From an uncultured Eubacteriales bacterium (GTDB taxonomy: Bacteria; Bacillota; Clostridia; TANB77; CAG-508), in the NCBI GenBank assembly GCA_949288175.1, contig CASEIV010000005.1:58034-122033 (forward strand): 64,000 nt of DNA, read 5' to 3'. Within the stretch, counting starts at the first letter, position 1, and each line of letters opens with the position of its first letter. The notes beneath the pieces are model-generated. The model was not told where the DNA came from. It made no database searches and saw only the letters and a list, made by a program, of their open reading frames with translations. This document shows positions 57,764 to 64,000 of the stretch, in pieces. Both the position numbers and the translations under genes were made by a program.

Positions 57764-57778
57764 ATATATTGAAACAAA

Positions 57779-58150
57779 TTATTTTAATTCAACAACTGCT
57801 CCAACTTCTGCAAATTTAGCTTTTAAATCTTCTGCTTCTTCTTTAGAAACTCCTTCTTTAACTGTTTTTGGAGCTCCATCAACTAATTCTTTAGCTTCTT
57901 TTAATCCTAATCCTGTAGCATCTCTAACAACTTTGATAACTTTGATTTTTTGATCTCCAGCTTCTGCTAAAACAACATCATATGATGATTTTTCAGCTGC
58001 TGCATCTCCTCCAGCTACTGCTCCAGCTGCTGGTGCAGCTGCTGCTACTGCAGATACTCCATATTTTTCTTCTATAGCTTTTACTAAATCAGCTAATTCA
58101 ACAACTGTTAAGCTGTCGATTTCTTCAATTAATTTTTCTATTTTTTCCAT
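57779..58150 (-). CDS. rplL: 50S ribosomal protein L7/L12
   Basis: 123 residues. N-terminal dimer domain ([21 protein letters not shown]), an alanine-rich hinge, and the C-terminal factor-binding domain [20 protein letters not shown] with [11 protein letters not shown]. It forms the stalk that recruits translation factors. Behind rplJ under L10 leader control. Confidence 0.97.
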   Translation of the reverse strand: MEKIEKLIEEIDSLTVVELADLVKAIEEKYGVSAVAAAAPAAGAVAGGDAAAEKSSYDVVLAEAGDQKIKVIKVVRDATGLGLKEAKELVDGAPKTVKEGVSKEEAEDLKAKFAEVGAVVELK

Positions 58151-58222
58151 TTTAAAATCCTCCTAAATATTTTTTTAGTGATATAAGTTCACCACTCTTA
58201 TTTTAATATGTTTTATAATTCC

Positions 58223-58753
58223 TTAAGCTTCAGCTGGTGCTTCTGCACTTTCAGCTCCTGCTTCTTTTTTGATTCTTACTTGATCAAGTGCAACTGCAAC
58301 TTTTGAAATATTTCCAAGTAAAGCTCCAGCAAGCATTGATAATAATGTTTCTCTTGATGGTAATTTTGCTAATGTAATAATTTCCTCTGCTGTCATTACT
58401 TTACCTTCAATAACACCACCTTTGATTTTGTAGTAATCATTATTTTTTGTAAAATTGTAAATTGCTTTTGCTGGTTCTAAGTAATCTTCATTACTCATGA
58501 TAACTGCTGTTGGTCCTACTAGTTTATCTTCTAAACCTTCGATACCACATTCAGCTAATGCTCTTCTTGTAATATTATTTTTGATAACTGTATATTTTGC
58601 ATTTACATTTCTTAAATCTGTTCTTAAGTTTGTTACATCAGTTACATTGATTCCTCTGTAATCTGTTAAAAGTATAATTTTAGCTTCTTTCATTTCTGCT
58701 GCTAATTTTGATACTTCTTCTTTCTTTTGATTTAGTATTTTTTCACTTGCCAT
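58223..58753 (-). CDS. rplJ: 50S ribosomal protein L10
   Basis: 176 residues. N-terminal KKEEVSKLAAEMKEAKIILL and TDYRGINVTDV are typical, with KNNITRRAL and the GPTAVI segment; the C-terminal helix binds L7/L12 dimers. The GGAGGTGAAAA site precedes the ATG. It is the repressor of its own leader at 58795-58918. Confidence 0.97.
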   Translation of the reverse strand: MASEKILNQKKEEVSKLAAEMKEAKIILLTDYRGINVTDVTNLRTDLRNVNAKYTVIKNNITRRALAECGIEGLEDKLVGPTAVIMSNEDYLEPAKAIYNFTKNNDYYKIKGGVIEGKVMTAEEIITLAKLPSRETLLSMLAGALLGNISKVAVALDQVRIKKEAGAESAEAPAEA

Positions 58754-58794
58754 TTATTTTCACCTCCTATTAGATTATTTATATTATAAATAAA

Positions 58795-58918
58795 AATAAA
58801 TAACACGCTCATATCCATACCGAGGACATAAAGCGTGCATATATTCATATATATACTTCTTTATCATAACCTCGGTAGGACTTATTATTCTTGCCTACTG
58901 TCTTTGGCTAACAATTAT
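58795..58918 (-). promoter_or_regulatory. Ribosomal protein L10 leader
   Basis: On the minus strand the conserved AGCCAAAGACAGTAGG and CCTACCGAGGTTATGATAAAG blocks appear in the right order and pair (CAGTAGG with CCTACCG); a second stem includes CACGCTT with GAGCGTG. In bacteria L10 with L7/L12 binds this structure to control rplJL. Confidence 0.85.
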
Positions 58919-58926
58919 TATAATTA

Positions 58927-58991
58927 TTGTATAGAAAAATCTGCTTTTAGCTTAATCCTATATGGATTTTTTTCTTATACAACAAGGTTAA
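58927..58991. repeat. TATAxGAAAAAATC hairpin repeat, copy 4
   Basis: TTGTATAGAAAAATC pairs with GATTTTTTTCTTATACAA, ending CAAGGTTAA at the rplA stop. Same family as the copies at 17961, 29991 and 45822. Confidence 0.8.
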
Positions 58992-58992
58992 T

Positions 58993-59676
58993 TTATTTTT
59001 GATTAATAAATAAGCTTGGTCCCATTGTTTTAGCGATTGCTACACTTCTAATGTATTGACCTTTTGCTGCTGCTGGTTTCGCTTTAATAATTGCATTCAT
59101 AACTGTTTCATAGTTTTCAGCTAATTTATCAGCACCAAATGAAACTTTTCCAAAACCTAAGTGAATAATATTCGTTTTATCTAATCTATATTCTACTTTT
59201 CCTGATTTAATTTCATTAATTGCTTTTGTTACATCCATTGTAACTGTTCCTGATTTAGGGTTAGGCATTAATCCTTTTGGTCCTAATACTTTTCCTAATC
59301 TTCCTACAACACCCATCATATCTGGAGTTGCAACAACTACATCATAATCAAACCAGTTATCATTTTGGATTTTTGGTATTAATTCTTCTGCTCCAACATA
59401 ATCAGCACCTGCTTTTTCAGCTTCTTCTGCTTTTGGTCCTTTTGCAAATACTAATACTTTTTGTGTTTTACCTGTACCATTTGGAAGTACAACTGTACCT
59501 CTTACTTGTTGGTCAGCATGTTTTGAATCAACACCTAATTTAACATGTAGTTCAACTGTTTCATCAAATTTTGCTTTTGGCATTTTTTCAATGATATCTA
59601 ATGCTTCTTTGATATCATATTCTTTTGTTCTGTCAACTAATTTTACACTTTCTGCATATCTTTTTGACATTTTCAT
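58993..59676 (-). CDS. rplA: 50S ribosomal protein L1
   Basis: 227 residues from the ATG at 59674-59676 (AGGAGG 8 bases upstream). [31 protein letters not shown], and the conserved [21 protein letters not shown] loop are all present. It binds 23S rRNA at the E-site stalk and commonly represses its own operon. Confidence 0.97.
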   Translation of the reverse strand: MKMSKRYAESVKLVDRTKEYDIKEALDIIEKMPKAKFDETVELHVKLGVDSKHADQQVRGTVVLPNGTGKTQKVLVFAKGPKAEEAEKAGADYVGAEELIPKIQNDNWFDYDVVVATPDMMGVVGRLGKVLGPKGLMPNPKSGTVTMDVTKAINEIKSGKVEYRLDKTNIIHLGFGKVSFGADKLAENYETVMNAIIKAKPAAAKGQYIRSVAIAKTMGPSLFINQK

Positions 59677-59756
59677 TTTTTTAACCTCCTTTGGTATTAG
59701 CGAGCTATGCTCTCCCAATTAATTTATTTTATTTTTATTAAAAACTTTATATTTCA

Positions 59757-59881
59757 AAACAAATCAAAATTAGTATATTGTGCACTTTTTGTATGATTTG
59801 TCAAGATGAAGGCGTACGATGGTACGTCGAAGTTTGACAAATTGTACAAAAATGTGCAAGATGCTGATTTTCATTTGTTTT
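59757..59881 (-). other. Structured palindromic element B (stop-codon associated)
   Basis: A 125-base imperfect hairpin with AAAACAAAT tips, overlapping the rplK stop. It shares with element A (14456-14581) the blocks AAAATCAGCA, TGCACATTTTT, AACTTCGAxGTAC, GTACxCCTTCA and TACTAATTTT (minus strand), while the stems between them differ and re-pair. Confidence 0.7.
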
Positions 59882-60308
59882 AGTCTGTAACTACTACCCC
59901 CATAGACCTAGCAGTACCTTCAACCATACTCATAGCTGTTTCTAATGATGCAGCATTTAAGTCTGGCATTTTTTGTTCAGCAATTTCTTTTACTTGTGCT
60001 TTTGTTATTTTAGCAACTTTTTCTTTATTTGGTTTTCCTGAACCTTTTTGAATTTTTATTGCTTTTTTGATTAAAACTGCAACTGGTGGTACTTTTGTTA
60101 TAAAATCAAAAGATTTATCTTTATATACTGTTATAACTACTGGTATAATCATTCCAGGTTGATTTGCAGTTCTATCATTAAACTCTTTAACAAATTGCAT
60201 GATATTAACACCACTTGAACCTAAAGCTGGACCTACTGGTGGAGCTGGTGTTGCTTTTCCTGCCTCTATTTGTAATTTAATAATATTTGTAACTTCTTTT
60301 TCTGCCAT
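59880..60308 (-). CDS. rplK: 50S ribosomal protein L11
   Basis: 142 residues. The N-terminal [21 protein letters not shown] motif, with KEFND following, and the C-terminal rRNA-binding part with MPDLNA and GTARSMGV. It binds the GTPase centre of 23S rRNA. GGAGGTGCCATTAC upstream; 15 bases after nusG. Confidence 0.97.
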   Translation of the reverse strand: MAEKEVTNIIKLQIEAGKATPAPPVGPALGSSGVNIMQFVKEFNDRTANQPGMIIPVVITVYKDKSFDFITKVPPVAVLIKKAIKIQKGSGKPNKEKVAKITKAQVKEIAEQKMPDLNAASLETAMSMVEGTARSMGVVVTD

Positions 60309-60323
60309 TGTAATGGCACCTCC

Positions 60324-60860
60324 TTATTTTATTTTTTGAACTTGTGAAAATTCTAGTTCAACTGGTGTTTCTCTTCCAAACATTGAAACTAAAACTTTTA
60401 CCTTGTGCTTTTCTTTATTAATTTCTTTTACCGTTCCTGTAAATCCTTCGAAAGGACCATTCATAACTTGTACTTGTTCATCAACATCATAATCAACATT
60501 GATAGAAACATCTTCAAATCCCATATTACGAATTTCTTCTTCTGTTAATGGAATTGGATCTGTTCCTGAACCTACAAATCCTGTAACCCCTCTTGTATTT
60601 CTAACAATATACCAAGATTGCTCTGTTACAATCATTTTAATTAGTACATATCCTGGAAAAACTTTTTTTAGATTTACTTTTCTTTTTCCATCTTTTATTT
60701 CAATTTGTTCTTCCATTGGAACAATGATATCAAAGAAATAGTCCTCAAGTTCTCTATTTTTTATTGTCTTTTCTAAATCTTTTTTTACTTTGTTTTCATA
60801 GCCTGAATATGTATGTACAACATACCATCTAGGCTTCATATCATAATCCTTTTGAGACAT
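60324..60860 (-). CDS. nusG: Transcription termination/antitermination protein NusG
   Basis: 178 residues. NGN domain with [15 protein letters not shown] and [12 protein letters not shown], then a KOW domain with [14 protein letters not shown]. It binds RNA polymerase and links it to Rho or the ribosome. AAGGAGG upstream, 23 bases after secE. Confidence 0.97.
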   Translation of the reverse strand: MSQKDYDMKPRWYVVHTYSGYENKVKKDLEKTIKNRELEDYFFDIIVPMEEQIEIKDGKRKVNLKKVFPGYVLIKMIVTEQSWYIVRNTRGVTGFVGSGTDPIPLTEEEIRNMGFEDVSINVDYDVDEQVQVMNGPFEGFTGTVKEINKEKHKVKVLVSMFGRETPVELEFSQVQKIK

Positions 60861-60883
60861 ATATATAAGCCTCCTTAATAAAA

Positions 60884-61303
60884 TTATTCTACATTATTTT
60901 CAGTAGTAGCTTGATTTTCATCTACTGTTTCATCTGCTGTATTGGTATCTGTTGTCTCTTCAGTAGTTGCATTGTTTTCACTATCTGTTGTTTCATTTAC
61001 TGTATTTTCAGTTGTATTACTACTATCTTCATTATTTGTAGATTCTATTGTTTGTATAGATTCTTTTATTTTATCTATTCCATATTTATTTAATGATTCA
61101 AAAGCTAAATCTAAAACAAATACAATTAATGTTGTAATTAGCACTATTGTAATAACAGCTATTGTATTATTAACCAATTGTTTTGGTGTTGGCCAAATTA
61201 CTTTTTTTAATTCTGCTTTTAAACCTTTAAAAAAACTTTTTTTGTTTTTGTTATCCTTGTTATTATTTTCTTTATTCGTAACTTTTTTTTCTTTTTTAGC
61301 CAT
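60884..61303 (-). CDS. secE: Preprotein translocase subunit SecE with long acidic tail
   Basis: 139 residues, about twice the usual single-helix SecE. A lysine-rich start, the [19 protein letters not shown] amphipathic helix and one membrane helix (about 44-68) form a complete SecE. An additional C-terminal stretch of about 55 residues is almost only T, E, N, D and A in ENTT-like repeats and should lie outside the membrane. SecD (44257-45747) carries a similar insertion. Confidence 0.92.
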   Translation of the reverse strand: MAKKEKKVTNKENNNKDNKNKKSFFKGLKAELKKVIWPTPKQLVNNTIAVITIVLITTLIVFVLDLAFESLNKYGIDKIKESIQTIESTNNEDSSNTTENTVNETTDSENNATTEETTDTNTADETVDENQATTENNVE

Positions 61304-61332
61304 TTTATATCCTCCTTAAAATAGCTTGTTAA

Positions 61333-61497
61333 CTATTTAGTTTCTTTATGTGTAGTACGTTTTTTACAGAATTTACAATATTTAACTAATTCTAATCTAT
61401 CTGTATTGTTTCTCTTGTTTTTTGTTGTTGTATAATTTCTTCTTTTACATTCTGTACACTCTAATGTTATATTTTCTCTTGGACCTTTTGCTGCCAT
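61333..61497 (-). CDS. rpmG: 50S ribosomal protein L33
   Basis: 54 residues. [20 protein letters not shown] with C-x2-C, and a second CKFCKKRT pair give the zinc-binding form of L33; [15 protein letters not shown] is the family middle. GGAGGTGTATTTA upstream. Heads the rpmG, secE, nusG, rplK, rplA run. Confidence 0.95.
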   Translation of the reverse strand: MAAKGPRENITLECTECKRRNYTTTKNKRNNTDRLELVKYCKFCKKRTTHKETK

Positions 61498-61636
61498 TTA
61501 AATACACCTCCGAATTTTACATTACTTTTTTTAAACGATGTGAACGTATGTCCGTAATATACATACGCTTAAATATTTTACCACCTTTTCCCTGATATGT
61601 CAATGAATTTTTCCACTTTTTTAGAGAATTTTTCAA

Positions 61637-61670
61637 ACTTTTGCTTACTGCTTAGAGCAAAAGTTTTTTG
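61637..61670. terminator. Hairpin downstream of the flavin reductase gene
   Basis: ACTTTTGCT pairs with AGCAAAAGT around a 10-base loop, with six T on the plus strand. The 236-base gap between the flavin reductase stop and rpmG start otherwise shows only AT-rich DNA. Confidence 0.55.
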
Positions 61671-61733
61671 ATTATTCTTAAAATTCAAATTGATGAAGAA
61701 AAAAGAAGAAATTTTTTCTTTCTTCTTTTCAAA

Positions 61734-62321
61734 TTATTTCTTTTTTCTTCTATTTTTCTTCTTTTTTTGAACAGAAAAGCCGAATTTCCCAAGTTTTTTG
61801 CCTAATGCATAATAATGACCATTTGCATAAGCGATTAAATCACATTTAGAAATATCAAAAGCACCTCTTTCGTCTATGTATTGTTTATCTACATTAATTG
61901 CTAAAACATCTGCTACAAATACATGATGACTTCCCATTTCCTGTATATCTCTTACTTTACATTCTACAGAAACAGGGCTTTCTTTTATCATTGGACATTT
62001 CACGAAATTTGCTTTTTCTTTAGTCAATTTCATTTCTTTAAATTTATCTACTTGACTACCTGTTTTTACACCACACCAATCTGTTGCTCTTACTAGATTT
62101 TTATTCGTTAAATTGATAACAAATTCTCCTTGTTCTTTTATGAATTGATAAGAATATCTAGTAGGTCTAACTGCAATATATACAGTTGCTGGATTGGTAT
62201 TTAAGATACCTGTCCAAGCAACTGTAATAATATTTGATTTTTCCATTGTCCCACAACTTACCATCACAACTGGTAAAGGATATAAAAAGGTTCCTGGTTT
62301 CCATGTTACTTTATTGTTCAT
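61734..62321 (-). CDS. Flavin reductase-like (FMN-binding split-barrel) protein
   Basis: 195 residues from the ATG at 62319-62321 (AAGGAG 6 bases upstream). WKPGTFLYPLPVVMVSCG, IITVAWTGILNTNPATV and GEFVINLTNKNLVRATDWCG follow the flavin reductase-like/FlaRed pattern common in anaerobes. It probably reduces FMN or uses it to reduce small substrates. The C-terminus is a very basic K/R tail (KKKKNRRKKK). Start overlaps the end of the J-domain-like gene by 11 bases. Confidence 0.85.
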   Translation of the reverse strand: MNNKVTWKPGTFLYPLPVVMVSCGTMEKSNIITVAWTGILNTNPATVYIAVRPTRYSYQFIKEQGEFVINLTNKNLVRATDWCGVKTGSQVDKFKEMKLTKEKANFVKCPMIKESPVSVECKVRDIQEMGSHHVFVADVLAINVDKQYIDERGAFDISKCDLIAYANGHYYALGKKLGKFGFSVQKKKKNRRKKK

Positions 62322-63597
62322 ATGATTCTCCTTCATTCTCTCCTAAACTTCCTTGTCCTTTATTTTTTTCTTCATAATATTTCATAACTGCTGATAAATC
62401 TTCTCTTCCATCTAAAAATCTAAAATATTTACCATTATTCTCATCATATATAATTTCTCCTAAATATCCATTATTATATTTTAAACACTGCTCTGTACTT
62501 CCTTCTGATAACATTTCATTTGCAATAAATTGATAATATGCTTCATCTTTTAATTTTCCTGTATTTTCATCTATGCTTAACTCTGACATATCTAAGCCCG
62601 TGATATATACCTTATCTGTTTTTACTCTACTTCCAACTACTCTAGTAATTTCATATTCTCCAACTTCTCCTTGTAATCCAAAAGAATCCCCATATTTTAT
62701 TTTTCCTACTTGTTGAAGGAAAATTTTTTGTCCATTCTCTTTTACCATAGTAACGCCTAATAAATTTGTTCCTTCATTATCTTCTGTCACGTCTTGGTGT
62801 TCTAATGTAACAATACTTGTTGGATCATATATATTTCTTTTATTATATATTCGCTCGAATTGTTTTTGTTCGATTTCTTTTTGTTCTTGTCTTTCTTTTT
62901 CTTTTAATTCTGCATTATATCTTTCTCTTTTTCTTCTTGTTGCAATTTTTTCATATGCTTCTTTTATGATTCCAATTTGCAAATCTAGCTTTTGTTGTGC
63001 TGCAAATGCTTTTTTTCTTTTTGCTTTTAGATTTTCTTCATATCTCGCTTTTGCTATTTCAATTAACCCATCCCTTGCTTCTAATAAATCTCTATCAATA
63101 CGTTCTGTTGTTCTTCTAGTATCGTCACATTTTTCTTGTGAAATTCCTAAAATCTCATATGCTGTCCTAGATTTACTTCGTTGTTGATTTTCTGCAATTC
63201 CACTCAGGTTTCCATATTCTGTTTCTCCCATTTTATCTAACATTTCTAAATATGCATTATATTTGTCTCTGTGTTCTTTATCAGATATTTTTCTATATGC
63301 ATTTTCTACAAGTTCTATTTTTCTTTCTAAATCTACCAAATCTACTCGCAGTTTTTTCTTTTCAGTATCACTTCCAGGCATCATTATTTTTTTCTTTATT
63401 ATTTCTATTTTTATGGATAATTTTTTAATTTTTTCATCTTTCTTTTCACGAATAAAACTATCTTTTTTTATTTCATTTTGTTGTTGTATTTCATCTTTTG
63501 TCTTATCCCCCTCTTCCTTTTTATCAAATGCTCTTTTTCTATCCACCGCTATTTTATTAGTTCCTAATATCTCATATGCATTTCTTTTTTCTCTCAT
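62311..63597 (-). CDS. Protein with two divergent J-domain-like modules
   Basis: 428 residues, no membrane helix. Each of two modules opens with AYEILG and ends with a J-domain-like helix and YNA (ENAYRKISDKEHRDKYNA, about residues 97-115; KEAYEKIATRRKRERYNA, about 213-230). In both, the middle is replaced by a long charged coiled coil (about 40-80 residues) and the HPD motif needed to stimulate Hsp70 is absent. The C-terminal 180 residues are beta-rich (TSIVTLEHQDV, GEVGEYEITRVVGSRV) and unknown. Function is not known. Confidence 0.6.
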   Translation of the reverse strand: MREKRNAYEILGTNKIAVDRKRAFDKKEEGDKTKDEIQQQNEIKKDSFIREKKDEKIKKLSIKIEIIKKKIMMPGSDTEKKKLRVDLVDLERKIELVENAYRKISDKEHRDKYNAYLEMLDKMGETEYGNLSGIAENQQRSKSRTAYEILGISQEKCDDTRRTTERIDRDLLEARDGLIEIAKARYEENLKAKRKKAFAAQQKLDLQIGIIKEAYEKIATRRKRERYNAELKEKERQEQKEIEQKQFERIYNKRNIYDPTSIVTLEHQDVTEDNEGTNLLGVTMVKENGQKIFLQQVGKIKYGDSFGLQGEVGEYEITRVVGSRVKTDKVYITGLDMSELSIDENTGKLKDEAYYQFIANEMLSEGSTEQCLKYNNGYLGEIIYDENNGKYFRFLDGREDLSAVMKYYEEKNKGQGSLGENEGESYEQ

Positions 63598-63768
63598 AAT
63601 ATCATTCCTTTCCTTCTTTCTCTATTTATTTTCCTCATTTTATATTATTACCCTCACTAAAAACCATCTTTTTCATTATACCATATTTTCCCATAAAAAG
63701 CAAAAAATTAGAAATTAATATACTATACAAATATACTAATTTCTAACTTTTATATATTAAATAAAAAA

Positions 63769-63886
63769 ATCTAGCAACAACCTATCTTCCCAGCAGGGTA
63801 ACCCACAAGTATTTTCGGCACACTTAGGCTTGACTTCTGTGTTCGGAATGGGAACAGGTATTACCCTAAATGTCATCGTCACTAGA
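63769..63886 (-). rRNA. rrf: 5S ribosomal RNA
   Basis: About 118 bases. Terminal stem TCTAG...CTAGA closes, and the core TTCCCATTCCGAACACAGAAGT with loop C and the TGCTGGGAAG segment is typical. Follows the 23S gene. Confidence 0.93.
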
Positions 63887-63964
63887 AAATTATTGTATGC
63901 ATAGCACACTCAAAAATACATAGATGAAAAATAAGTTTTAAGATTTTTTTCTCTTTTATTAAAA

Positions 63965-64000
63965 TTGTGGTTAAGCCCTCGATTTATTAGTATTGGTCAG
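63965..64000 (-). rRNA. rrl: 23S ribosomal RNA, 3' end
   Basis: The minus strand reads CCAATACTAATAAATCGAGG then GCTTAACC, the standard 3' end of 23S rRNA. The gene continues beyond the window. Confidence 0.9.

Overview
The window is very AT-rich DNA with strong GGAGG ribosome-binding sites, AGA-dominated arginine codons and sigma-A type promoters. It reads as an uncultured low-GC gut Clostridia/Firmicutes genome: Gram-positive sortases, an LPKTG anchor, cohesin and dockerin modules, a THF riboswitch, an L10 leader, a dihydroorotate dehydrogenase B with PyrK, and GatCAB. Everything here was read by eye and no database search was run.

Layout. 1-2569 (-): gatC, a 5'-nucleotidase, gatA, start of gatB. 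2.7-5.4 kb: a sortase, a divergent tRNA-Gly, an M19 dipeptidase and a methyltransferase. 5.5-7.6 kb (+): THF riboswitch, folT, ecfA, ecfT. 7.6-11.9 kb (-): pnuC, an RluA-type pseudouridine synthase, a YgjP-like metallopeptidase, an EAL protein, relBE. 12-15.3 kb (-): a GGGtGRT protein and a NifU-like scaffold, separated by an MNT/HEPN pair and a gene broken by an in-frame stop. 15.3-21.4 kb (-): a YezG-like immunity protein with the glycolytic genes gap, pgk, tpiA and gpmI. 21.5-28.6 kb (-): pyrimidine cluster pyrB, pyrI, pyrC, an ArsC/Spx-like gene, pyrF, a Nudix gene, pyrK, a Zn-PLC-like gene and pyrD, with a pyrE-like gene divergent. 29.7-35.7 kb (-): rubredoxin, then a surface locus of a membrane-anchored cohesin protein, a dockerin-bearing glucosaminidase-like protein, a sortase and an LPKTG cohesin protein. 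36-50 kb: asnS, proS, scpB, mutS2, secF, secD, an HD-domain gene, an rRNA methyltransferase, two foreign-looking genes, a PemK/MazF-like toxin and a putative small RNA. 50.3-57.6 kb: a normal tRNA-Gly, a Lon-family protease, DUF4363/DUF421, a holin-like protein, a third sortase, a diaminopentanoate dehydrogenase-like gene, mtnN. 57.8-64 kb (-): 23S end, 5S, a J-domain-like protein, a flavin reductase, rpmG, secE, nusG, rplK, rplA, L10 leader, rplJ, rplL.

Main discovery. Three unrelated genes (Nudix 23876-24311, ArsC/Spx-like 25342-25702, HD-domain 45878-46538) each need one +1 frameshift to give an intact family member. In each case the shift falls exactly on an in-frame CGG codon, and skipping its C gives the glycine the family expects (CGGA, CGGG, CGGA). 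The tRNA-Gly at 3539-3612 has the anticodon loop CUUCCGA, so positions 34-37 (UCCG) are complementary to the quadruplet CGGA. It also has a mismatched anticodon stem. The window's other tRNA-Gly(UCC), at 50326-50399, has the usual A37 and a perfect stem. I found no CGG used in frame in any other native gene. The one exception is a foreign-looking gene at 48331-49053. Together this suggests natural quadruplet (CGGN to Gly) decoding, or programmed +1 frameshifting, by a dedicated tRNA-Gly.

Other notable items are a pair of covarying structured elements placed at stop codons (14.5 and 59.8 kb), several families of large intergenic palindromes, and a small-RNA-like transcription unit facing the PemK-like toxin.
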